From positions 1 through 6,085 of the forward strand of contig PMZB01000200.1 of NCBI GenBank assembly GCA_003170575.1: a stretch of 6,085 nt of DNA, in the 5' to 3' direction. Positions 1 to 5,439 of the stretch are shown piece by piece (within the stretch, counting starts at the first letter, position 1; each line of letters begins with the position of its first letter). This DNA comes from Chlamydiia bacterium (lineage in GTDB: Bacteria; Chlamydiota; Chlamydiia; Chlamydiales; FEN-1388). Below the pieces are notes generated by a model. The model was not told where the DNA came from. It searched no databases and saw only the letters and a list, made by a program, of their open reading frames with translations. The position numbers and the translations under genes were made by a program.

Positions 1-3
1 CCG

Positions 4-18
4 ACTGCCGTTTTTAGG
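4..18. repeat. 15-bp direct repeat, copy 1
   Basis: ACTGCCGTTTTTAGG is identical to positions 5324-5338. Copy 1 lies in the 3' flank of accD. The interval 1-92 otherwise shows no convincing gene; a minus-strand frame from GTG at 74 is open to the edge (24 codons) but unrecognised. The flanking bases of the two copies do not continue the match within this window. Confidence 0.6.
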
Positions 19-92
19 TTTATCGATCCTTCCTCTCTAGCCCCCAACTCTTCCCACGAACCAATAATTTTCACAAGCCTTTTGGCTATGTA

Positions 93-938
93 TCATTTGG
101 GTACGTAAGAACTATTTGTGTGCCTAAGCAGCATAGACACAGTTTGTCGTAAGTTTTTCCGAGGCACGATAGCATCGATCATGCCATGCTGCAACAAAAA
201 TTCTGACTGCTGGGCGCCTGCTGGCAAAGGCTTGCCTAAGATTTGCTCGATCACACGCGGCCCGGCAAAACAGATAAGAGCATTCGGTTCAGCAATAAGA
301 ATATCTCCCAATGAAGCAAAAGAAGCTGTTACTCCACCGGTGGTGGGGTTTGTCAGTATGGAGATATAAAGAAGTCCGGCTTCATGTAACTTGGCAAGCG
401 CTCCGCTTGTCTTTGCCATTTGCATAAGAGAAAGAATGGATTCTTGCATGCGAGCACCGCCTGATGTTGATACAACAACAAGAGGAAGCTTTTCTTTGAT
501 CGCATACTCGATAAGCAGCGTCAGCCTCTCTCCCACAACAGATCCCATGGACCCACCCATAAAGGTAAAATCAAGTACGCCCAGAGCAAACGATACTCCG
601 TCAAGAGAGGCTTTGCCTGTGATCAGCGCATCATCCCGCTTGCTTTTTTCCTTTGCAGATTTTAATCGGTCTTTATAGGGCTCAGTGTCAACAAAATTAA
701 GCACATCTTCGGGAAAGATATTTGAAAAAAGCTCTTGAAACTCATCTGTGAGAAGGCGAATCCGATCTTCAACAGACAATCGATAATGGTAGGAGCATTT
801 AGGACAGCAGTTAAGATTCGCAGTTAATTCATTCGCATGAATAAGCTCATTACAATGAGTGCATTTTAGCCAACCGCTAAAACTATCTTTTTTTGTCGAA
901 GAAATCTTTATTTTTGGCTTTTTACCAAATAGACCCAC
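93..938 (-). CDS. accD: Acetyl-CoA carboxylase carboxyltransferase subunit beta (AccD)
   Basis: With AccA, this subunit forms the cytosolic carboxyltransferase that moves the carboxyl group from carboxybiotin on AccB to acetyl-CoA, giving malonyl-CoA for fatty-acid synthesis. The 281-residue protein has the N-terminal zinc ribbon of bacterial AccD (C26-x2-C29 and C45-x2-C48). The crotonase-like fold follows, with FMGGSMGSVVGE (126-137), TSGGARMQE (158-166), TTGGVTAS (199-206) and GPRVIEQ (226-232); the glycine-rich turns build the oxyanion hole and CoA site. Length is near the usual 280-310 residues, so it looks complete. The start is a GTG at 938-936, chosen because GGGGAG lies 6 nt upstream and MGLFGKK is a typical AccD N-terminus. 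The stop is TGA at 95-93. No accA, accB or accC lies in the window. It is separated from tRNA-Pro by a 200-nt leader with its own promoter candidate. Identity is very secure from the motifs; the impression that it is chlamydial is from memory. Confidence 0.97.
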   Translation of the reverse strand: MGLFGKKPKIKISSTKKDSFSGWLKCTHCNELIHANELTANLNCCPKCSYHYRLSVEDRIRLLTDEFQELFSNIFPEDVLNFVDTEPYKDRLKSAKEKSKRDDALITGKASLDGVSFALGVLDFTFMGGSMGSVVGERLTLLIEYAIKEKLPLVVVSTSGGARMQESILSLMQMAKTSGALAKLHEAGLLYISILTNPTTGGVTASFASLGDILIAEPNALICFAGPRVIEQILGKPLPAGAQQSEFLLQHGMIDAIVPRKNLRQTVSMLLRHTNSSYVPK

Positions 939-943
939 TGAAA

Positions 944-953
944 TCTCCCCTCA
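944..953 (-). promoter_or_regulatory. Ribosome binding site that fixes the accD GTG start
   Basis: On the minus strand the sequence TGAGGGGAGA precedes the GTG codon at 938. The GGGGAG core is 6 nt from the start codon, a good Shine-Dalgarno position. There is no competing in-frame ATG close by, so this site supports GTG as the real initiation codon. Confidence 0.65.
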
Positions 954-985
954 GTTCATCCCTTTCAAATAACTGAAAAAAATCA

Positions 986-1049
986 ACCACAGAGACCACA
1001 GAGAGAATACAATTTTTTCCTTCTCTGTGCGCTCTGTGATCTCTGTGGT
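986..1049. repeat. CACAGAG-type inverted repeat in the accD leader
   Basis: The left arm 986-1003 and right arm 1032-1049 are complementary over 18 positions with one mismatch (C996 against A1039). The core is the iterated word CCACAGAGA. A further match, AGAGAA (1002-1007) to TTCTCT (1021-1026), offers an alternative pairing near the loop. In the minus-strand transcript this would fold as a strong hairpin roughly 50-110 nt upstream of the accD start. Similar CCACAGAG/CTCTGTGG repeats occur dispersed between genes in many unrelated bacterial genomes; this is from memory and unchecked here. There is no T-run directly after the hairpin on the minus strand, so it is not a canonical intrinsic terminator. 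It is more likely a dispersed palindromic element inserted in the leader. Confidence 0.75.
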
Positions 1050-1058
1050 AAAATAATT

Positions 1059-1088
1059 TTTACAATCCTTTGCTTAACTTTCAGTCAA
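1059..1088 (-). promoter_or_regulatory. Candidate sigma70-type promoter of accD
   Basis: Read on the minus strand, TTGACT (1088-1083, 5 of 6 matches to the -35 consensus) is followed after 18 nt by TGTAAA (1064-1059, 4 of 6 to the -10 consensus). Transcription would begin near 1052, just ahead of the CACAGAG hairpin, giving a leader of about 110 nt. The position between tRNA-Pro and accD is sensible, but the -10 element is weak. Confidence 0.4.
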
Positions 1089-1138
1089 AGCACGCACACG
1101 GGCACGAAACAATTTTAAAACACACTCTTTAAAAGAAT

Positions 1139-1213
1139 TCGGGGTAGGGGGATTTGAACCCCCGGCCTCTTCGTCCCGAACGAAGCGCGCTAGCCAAGCT
1201 GCGCTACACCCCG
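1139..1213 (-). tRNA. tRNA-Pro (anticodon CGG)
   Basis: The 75-nt minus-strand sequence folds as a full cloverleaf. The acceptor stem is CGGGGTG with TACCCCG (last pair G-T). The D stem is GCGC/GCGC and the anticodon stem CTTCG/CGAAG. The anticodon loop is TTCGGGA with CGG at positions 34-36 and G at 37. The T arm is GGGGG-TTCAAAT-CCCCC and the discriminator base is A at 1139. It decodes proline CCG. C1-G72 with A73 is typical of bacterial tRNA-Pro. No CCA is encoded (the next bases are ATT), so the end must be added by a nucleotidyltransferase. It lies downstream of the long palindrome and upstream of accD on the same strand. Confidence 0.97.
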
Positions 1214-1220
1214 AAAGTTT

Positions 1221-1388
1221 AGGAGGTATTCCCATTGTGCTTTTTGAGGATAGAGATGGATCTTTCTGCCCAACTTCCCCAATGATTCCTCACTCATATT
1301 GCTGCGAATATGGGCTTCGTCATCATTGGGTAATTCGGGCTAGAAATTCCCATCTTCTCCTCTAAAAATCACAACGTGAATACCTCCT
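1221..1388. repeat. Long imperfect palindrome (about 168 bp) between the DHH gene and tRNA-Pro
   Basis: The whole interval is one imperfect inverted repeat centred near 1304. The outermost 11 bp are perfect: AGGAGGTATTC at 1221-1231 and its complement at 1378-1388. Going inwards, the arms keep sharing blocks: TTGTG, TTTTT, GAGGA, AGATGG, TTTCT, GCCC, CCCAATGAT and, at the centre, CATATT-GCTGCG-AATATG (1295-1312). By hand alignment about 60 of roughly 85 arm positions match, with only one- or two-base indels. The left end begins 7 bp outside tRNA-Pro and the right end lies 2 bp beyond the DHH stop codon, so the element fills the spacer. No target-site duplication is evident and no protein is credible inside. 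It could be a transposase-less mobile element (MITE) or a long-hairpin RNA. Both are inference; the palindrome itself is directly seen. Confidence 0.85.
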
Positions 1389-1390
1389 TC

Positions 1391-3910
1391 TCATGGTAAG
1401 AGCTTTGGAAGATAAGGCGATATCATGGCCTTACGGGAATTGATAGCGCCCGCCTTAAAGTGCATTATAGCAAAGGAAGGCCCTGTTTGCATAGACTTAA
1501 GCGTAAGGGTTGCTTTGGGAAAATTTTGACGAAACAGTTCTGCTCGCTCTTCAGCAAGTGGCCCAGTGAGCTCCACCTCAATAGGCAACCCTTTGATGTC
1601 AGGAGAGCTCTGGAAATTATTGAGAAACCATATCAAGTGTTGCTCTGGCACCCCGCCTTTTGGAGTCCAGATCCATAGTTCATCTTCATGTAACCATATC
1701 CCTTCTGTCCCAGAAAACACTTCTTCTTCCCCAGGAACTGTTGTCATCATCTGAATGAAGAGATCAATGTGCGGCCGTGCAGTGAAAATGGCTTCTGCTC
1801 CTTTTTGCCAACAGCTCAGGAGGGTGTCCCGATTTTTTTGGAAGGTCTGGATATTTTGAAGAAACAGTTTTGTCTGCCCTACACGACTGCACCCATTTTG
1901 CTCTTTGGTATCAACGAAAAGGGTTGAGGGTCTTTCATGGATTGCTTCTATAAGTGCCGCTTCAACTTCTTTCTGTCGATATTTGTAGAGTGATGAATAG
2001 ATAGAATGCAGATCTTTATTTCGAACAAGTACTTGAGCAGCATTTTTTGTAAAGTGCTGATTATTAGGTACATCTTTGAAAGAAACGGCTTCCTCAGCAT
2101 CATTCTCGATGAGTACCTTCATTCTATCAAGAAGGCTTTTCATACAAAGCACATCTCGTCGAGACACCCGCGTGAGTAGATCCGTATCATCGATAATGCC
2201 GTAGATATAGGAAAAGTATTCGGAAAGCTCCCTAATCTTATCGACAAAATACCCCTCTGAAGTCAGTTGAGGGGCGCTATATTTGGTGTTAATTTTAAGA
2301 GCTTGCTCGGCAATAAGCGTATTGCTCGACTGTACGTCTCCTAAGATAAGTGTAGGGGGAGTTGTGGTCTGAATACGTGTTTTGTGGTGGTCAACAATGC
2401 TTATGACTTCTATGTAGGAAGCCATTTTCGTTTCTTCAACACTGCTAAAATCCCTGAAAGATGCAGTGCCAAGAACAGCTTTTTTAAGATCATCTGCACT
2501 CACAAGGCCCAGAGGAAACCATTTTCCATCGGCCTCTTGAGACATAACGGTAATATGATCCTGATGCCCTATCTTGTTTCGCATCTCGTCCACATCGCTT
2601 TTAAGAGTGACAAAGATCGTATGAAACTCCAAAACTTTTTCCTTGATCACAAGAAGATGTTCGATCATTCCGCCCTTATTCCGAGTCACAGCAACAGCAT
2701 CCTTGAGCCCACTCAAAACATATTCAAAAGCCTTTGCTGCGTGAACTCTATCAGCCTTCAGCATACCTGAAGCATCATACAGAACTGGAGCTGTGAGTGC
2801 GTAGCACCGTTTAAAAAATTCAACAAAATGGCTCGAGAACATTGTGTCGCACTGGATCAAGAGCTCTTTAAACGAGTTTCCAATACCCTCTGATAGAGAT
2901 AATACTTTCTGGAAATAGTCAGAGAGCAACTGCTTGGATCGCACAGGAAGTTCTTTTACTGCCCCACAATCTTGTATGGGGGTGTCCAGCAGCTTTTCAT
3001 ATGAGTGAGCAACCTCTTCAACTGTTGCTTTCTCTTTTGCAAGAACATGAATCATTCCTGAGAGACAGTGCCTTTCAAACCAGCGCAAGCAGTTAGAAAA
3101 TCCTGCAACTACTTGTCGAACAGCTTCTGCGTCCTGGCTTCTCCATTCACCCTTATACAGGCCTTCCTCGTCCACAATAACAACAACTTGGTCTTTTGAG
3201 TGGTCAATCGTGTCTGCTCGTACTGTTCCTGATATCTTCTGAAACTCTCTTTTTGTCAAAAGATCAAGCGCGCATATAGTCATTGTTGGAAGAGGTCGGA
3301 CAAGTTGACTAAACACCTGATCCCCAAAAAGGCGGTGAAAAAATAAGCGAAGGTTGCCGTCACTTAATCCTGCAGGCAAACTCCACTGATGCGTTCCTTC
3401 TGCCAGACGACACCCAAAAGCATCAGCCCAGCCCCAAAAAGATCCTACAGTTGAGTCAACGTCAGGGGAAAGGTGTGCAGCTACAAAGTGAGATCCAGGG
3501 AAAAGCTTCCCGCTTCCAACGGGAAAGAAAACCTGATATTCATCCCTAGGAATATATCTACCAATGATTTTGCCTCGAACAGAAAGCATTTCCTCAAACG
3601 AGAGTCCGCTAAAATGGTTGAGCCAAAATTCAAACAAGAGAAGGGTGTATGAATCCTCAAAAAGGCTCTCTCGATTGATAGCGGCGATGAATTCAAGGAC
3701 CGCGCCAAGAAGAAACGCTGGCGGCTCATACTCCTGAATCAACCGTAGAAGCTCTTTTGAAACAAGTTTTGTTTTTTTTCTAGCCCCAAGCCTGCAGAAT
3801 GCAGGCTCCTTGAACTGAAGCAACGCCTCTTCAAGGCCTGGGAATTTCGCGAGTTGAAGAACATGTTCTCCCAAAAGTCGTTTACGAGAAGCAAGGGAGT
3901 TTTGATCCAT
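1391..3910 (-). CDS. DHH/DHHA2 family phosphoesterase with large insert, related to family II pyrophosphatases
   Basis: Probable Mn-dependent phosphohydrolase of 839 residues, cytosolic (no signal peptide or membrane segment seen). Residues 1-135 are a helix-rich extension of unknown role. Family II pyrophosphatase signatures follow in order: HLSPDVD (146-152; H146, D150, D152 as metal ligands), a likely second strand TICALD (211-216), the DHH motif VDHHK (506-510), IIDDTDLL (572-579), and a terminal SRK (825-827) matching the substrate-binding SRKK of DHHA2. Between TICALD and DHH lie about 270 extra residues. Both ends of this insert look CBS-like (VVVIVDEEG 242-250; GKWFPLGLVSADDLKKAV 462-479), with a helical middle. 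CBS-pyrophosphatases carry their nucleotide-sensing insert at the same place. ATG at 3910 is chosen because a longer in-frame start would run through tRNA-Arg; AGG sits 7 nt upstream. The stop is TGA at 1393-1391. Substrate is unproven: pyrophosphate, a nucleotide or a polyphosphate are all possible. Confidence 0.8.
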   Translation of the reverse strand: MDQNSLASRKRLLGEHVLQLAKFPGLEEALLQFKEPAFCRLGARKKTKLVSKELLRLIQEYEPPAFLLGAVLEFIAAINRESLFEDSYTLLLFEFWLNHFSGLSFEEMLSVRGKIIGRYIPRDEYQVFFPVGSGKLFPGSHFVAAHLSPDVDSTVGSFWGWADAFGCRLAEGTHQWSLPAGLSDGNLRLFFHRLFGDQVFSQLVRPLPTMTICALDLLTKREFQKISGTVRADTIDHSKDQVVVIVDEEGLYKGEWRSQDAEAVRQVVAGFSNCLRWFERHCLSGMIHVLAKEKATVEEVAHSYEKLLDTPIQDCGAVKELPVRSKQLLSDYFQKVLSLSEGIGNSFKELLIQCDTMFSSHFVEFFKRCYALTAPVLYDASGMLKADRVHAAKAFEYVLSGLKDAVAVTRNKGGMIEHLLVIKEKVLEFHTIFVTLKSDVDEMRNKIGHQDHITVMSQEADGKWFPLGLVSADDLKKAVLGTASFRDFSSVEETKMASYIEVISIVDHHKTRIQTTTPPTLILGDVQSSNTLIAEQALKINTKYSAPQLTSEGYFVDKIRELSEYFSYIYGIIDDTDLLTRVSRRDVLCMKSLLDRMKVLIENDAEEAVSFKDVPNNQHFTKNAAQVLVRNKDLHSIYSSLYKYRQKEVEAALIEAIHERPSTLFVDTKEQNGCSRVGQTKLFLQNIQTFQKNRDTLLSCWQKGAEAIFTARPHIDLFIQMMTTVPGEEEVFSGTEGIWLHEDELWIWTPKGGVPEQHLIWFLNNFQSSPDIKGLPIEVELTGPLAEERAELFRQNFPKATLTLKSMQTGPSFAIMHFKAGAINSRKAMISPYLPKLLP

Positions 3911-3927
3911 AAAGATACCTAAGTAAA
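3911..3927 (-). promoter_or_regulatory. Short spacer and weak ribosome binding site between tRNA-Arg and the DHH gene
   Basis: Only 17 nt separate the tRNA-Arg discriminator base (3928) from the DHH ATG. The spacer contains TTAGG, with AGG 7 nt from the start codon, a weak Shine-Dalgarno match. No promoter fits in this interval, so the DHH mRNA most likely starts upstream of the tRNA and its 5' end would be made by tRNA 3' processing. This is inference from spacing. Confidence 0.45.
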
Positions 3928-4000
3928 CGGACTGAGTAGGACTCGAACCTACGACCACCGGCTTAGAAGGCAGGTGCTCTATCCACTGAGCTATCAGTCC
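3928..4000 (-). tRNA. tRNA-Arg (anticodon TCT)
   Basis: The 73-nt minus-strand sequence folds as a cloverleaf. It has a perfect acceptor stem GGACTGA/TCAGTCC, D stem GCTC/GAGC, anticodon loop CTTCTAA (TCT, reading AGA and probably AGG), T arm GTAGG-TTCGAGT-CCTAC and discriminator G. No CCA is encoded. The anticodon stem CCTGC/GCCGG has an internal T29-C41 mismatch, which is unusual but leaves four good pairs. Upstream on the minus strand TATAGA (4016-4011) could serve as a -10 box, but no convincing -35 lies at the right distance. The gene directly precedes the DHH gene on the same strand and is divergent from the DUF4143 gene. Confidence 0.95.
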
Positions 4001-4085
4001 AAATAAAAACTCTATAGAACCGAGTTACTAGGGTACATTTTTGGCTCTGTTCTTCGCAAGAGTGGATCTAAAGGTCTGATTTTTC

Positions 4086-4115
4086 TTGAAAAACATTGCT
4101 TAATGAGCCTATATT
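4086..4115 (+). promoter_or_regulatory. Promoter of the DUF4143 ATPase gene
   Basis: TTGAAA (4086-4091, 5 of 6 to the -35 consensus) is separated by 18 nt from TATATT (4110-4115, 5 of 6 to the -10 consensus). Transcription would start near 4122, giving a leader of about 30 nt. It is the best promoter match in the window, and its start region is covered by the palindrome at 4114-4140. Confidence 0.6.
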
Positions 4116-4140
4116 TGCATTTAGTACGACTAAACGCAAA
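4114..4140. promoter_or_regulatory. Operator-like palindrome at the DUF4143 gene start region
   Basis: TTTGCATTTAGT (4114-4125) and ACTAAACGCAAA (4129-4140) form a 12-bp inverted repeat with a single mismatch (A4119 against C4135) around a 3-nt centre ACG. The core TTTAGT-ACG-ACTAAA is perfect. It overlaps the end of the -10 box, the predicted start of transcription and the beginning of the ribosome binding site (AAAGG, 4138-4142). A dimeric repressor bound here would block transcription. Alternatively the RNA hairpin would partly hide the Shine-Dalgarno sequence. Which of the two applies cannot be told from sequence. Confidence 0.55.
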
Positions 4141-4151
4141 GGTGGCTGCAC

Positions 4152-5285
4152 ATGGTAAGGAGAGAGTATTGGATAAAAAAGCTTGAAAAAGCTTGGGAAA
4201 AGCGTTCTATCATTTGGTTGGCAGGCGTAAGGCGCGTGGGCAAAACTTGGTTATGTCAGAGTTTGGATAATATTGAATATTTTGATTGTGAATTGCCACG
4301 AATTCGCAGAACGATGGAGGACCCAGAAGAATTTTTGCGAAGGGCCGAAGGAAAAAGAATCGTCCTGGATGAAATTCATCGTTTAGATAATCCTGCAGAG
4401 TTACTTAAAATTGCGGCCGATCATTATCCAACAGCGAAAATTGTAGCAACGGGCTCTTCAACATTGGGAGCTTCCAAAAAGTTCCGTGACACTCTAACCG
4501 GAAGAAAGATAAGAATACATCTTACTCCTATGCTGCTTCGCGAACTTAAAGATTTTGATACCAACGATTTGCCTTATAGGATATTGCATGGAGGCCTTCC
4601 TCCATTTTTTCTTGAAAAGAAGCTTCCGGAAACGGATTTTCAGGAATGGCTGTCTTCCTATTGGGCTAAGGATGTACAGGAGTTGTTTCGCATAGAAAAA
4701 CAACCTTCCTTCATAAAGTTTACAGAACTTGTCATGGCACAAAGCGGGAGTATGTTTGAAGCCACCCGATTTGCCAGTCCTTGTGAAGTAAGCCGGACGA
4801 CTATTAGCAATTATCTTTCTGTTCTTGAAGCTACCTATGTAGCATATGTGATTCGTCCTTTTAGTACGAAGGCCTCTTCGGAAATTATTTCATCCCCCAA
4901 AGTTTTCGGATTTGATACTGGTTTTATCTGTCATTGTAGAGGCTGGTTAAGTTTGCGACGTGAAGATTTGGGCCACTTATGGGAGCATATCGTTTTAAAT
5001 GATCTTAAAGGAGAATTTCAAGAAATAAAGGTTAACTATTGGCGAGATAAACAGGGTCATGAGATTGACTTTGTATTGGCTGATAAAGAGAAGCGCCCTA
5101 TTACTATCGAATGTAAGTGGAGCGCATCAAAATTTGATCCGTCTAATCTTAAAATCTTCCGTGGACATTATCCAAAGGGAGAAAATTTTGTTGTTGCGAC
5201 GGATGTCGATCGAAGTTATCAACGAGATTATGATGGTATCAAAGTATCGTTTGTTTCTTTGCAGGGATTACTGGAGTCTCTCTAA
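4152..5285 (+). CDS. AAA-family ATPase with C-terminal DUF4143 domain
   Basis: Complete 377-residue protein of the AAA_14/DUF4143 group, widespread in archaea and bacteria and of unsettled function. The Walker A motif is GVRRVGKT (25-32) and Walker B is RIVLDE (69-74). A sensor-1-like ATGSST lies at 99-104, and LTGRK (115-119) holds a possible arginine finger. A winged-helix-like stretch (about 200-235, including EVSRTTISNYLSVLE) links to DUF4143. That domain starts at SPKVFGFDTGF (248-258), continues with GHLWEHIVLNDL (274-285), and ends in a PD-(D/E)xK-like core: GHEIDFVLA (302-310, D306) and IECKWS (319-324, E320 and K322). Nuclease-like residues are present, but cleavage by this family is not established. 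The ATG at 4152 has AAAGG 9 nt upstream and starts in the usual place for the family. It is monocistronic, divergent from tRNA-Arg and convergent with the M48-like gene; the upstream palindrome suggests dedicated control. Copies vary between related strains in many genera, so it is probably accessory. Confidence 0.92.
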   Translation: MVRREYWIKKLEKAWEKRSIIWLAGVRRVGKTWLCQSLDNIEYFDCELPRIRRTMEDPEEFLRRAEGKRIVLDEIHRLDNPAELLKIAADHYPTAKIVATGSSTLGASKKFRDTLTGRKIRIHLTPMLLRELKDFDTNDLPYRILHGGLPPFFLEKKLPETDFQEWLSSYWAKDVQELFRIEKQPSFIKFTELVMAQSGSMFEATRFASPCEVSRTTISNYLSVLEATYVAYVIRPFSTKASSEIISSPKVFGFDTGFICHCRGWLSLRREDLGHLWEHIVLNDLKGEFQEIKVNYWRDKQGHEIDFVLADKEKRPITIECKWSASKFDPSNLKIFRGHYPKGENFVVATDVDRSYQRDYDGIKVSFVSLQGLLESL

Positions 5286-5307
5286 CCACTTCCAACAAGG
5301 ATTCCGC

Positions 5308-5339
5308 TCCTAAACATTGATCAACTGCCGTTTTTAGGA
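5308..5339. repeat. Short inverted repeat in the convergent spacer
   Basis: TCCTAAA (5308-5314) pairs with TTTAGGA (5333-5339) around an 18-nt loop containing the palindrome TTGATCAA (5317-5324). It lies 22 nt past the DUF4143 stop codon and could weakly support termination. However, the T-run (5331-5335) is partly inside the stem rather than after it, so it is not a convincing intrinsic terminator. The right arm overlaps the 15-bp repeat shared with the left end of the window. Confidence 0.35.
5324..5338. repeat. 15-bp direct repeat, copy 2
   Basis: This copy is identical in sequence and orientation to positions 4-18, 5.3 kb away. It lies in the non-coding spacer between the convergent DUF4143 and M48-like genes, so coding constraint does not explain it. 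It could be the edge of a dispersed repeat family whose longer copies lie elsewhere. Confidence 0.6.
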
Positions 5340-5439
5340 TGATGTGCCTATTTTAGAAAAATAAAACCATGCCCAGTAAATTGATAGAGGGGGGCGTTTC
5401 TTTATAGAAAGGAGGATCATAAGCACATAGAGAAGTACA

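Noticed and set aside
1..74. Minus-strand frame from GTG at 74, open to the window edge, considered as the next gene after accD (for example dut)
   Set aside because: Only 24 codons are visible, AAAAGG is just 3 nt from the GTG, the peptide matches nothing I recognise, and it overlaps the repeat that is non-coding at its other copy.
1294..1353. Nineteen-codon minus-strand frame with an upstream GAGGAG inside the long palindrome
   Set aside because: It follows the palindrome rather than any codon signal. The Shine-Dalgarno spacing is only about 3 nt, and the other arm offers a similar dead-end mini-frame.
2384..2770. 128-codon plus-strand open frame inside the DHH gene
   Set aside because: It lies antisense to a clearly conserved coding region and has no recognisable domain. 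No clear ribosome binding site was seen. It is a shadow of the real gene.
3911..3958. Sixteen-codon N-terminal extension of the DHH protein starting at 3958
   Set aside because: Most of it reads through the tRNA-Arg T arm and acceptor stem. The ATG at 3910 has an AGG 7 nt upstream and avoids the overlap.
4176..4195. Tandem duplication of AAAAAGCTTG at the start of the DUF4143 gene
   Set aside because: The repeat encodes the lysine-rich KKLEKAWEK segment that precedes Walker A and can be explained by codon choice. Two 10-bp units are too few to suggest a variable locus.
4860..4869. Second copy of the operator core word TTTAGTACGA inside the DUF4143 gene
   Set aside because: Only half of the palindrome is present, and the bases encode a plausible part of the protein (PFSTK). 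A 10-bp match over 6 kb can arise by chance.
3928..5338. Integration of an element at tRNA-Arg (DUF4143 gene as cargo)
   Set aside because: The tRNA 3' end points away from the DUF4143 gene, no second copy of the tRNA 3' end is visible, and there is no integrase.
5408..5420. Strong Shine-Dalgarno-like AAAGGAGG on the plus strand in the convergent spacer
   Set aside because: No ATG, GTG or TTG follows at a usable distance, so it does not mark a gene.
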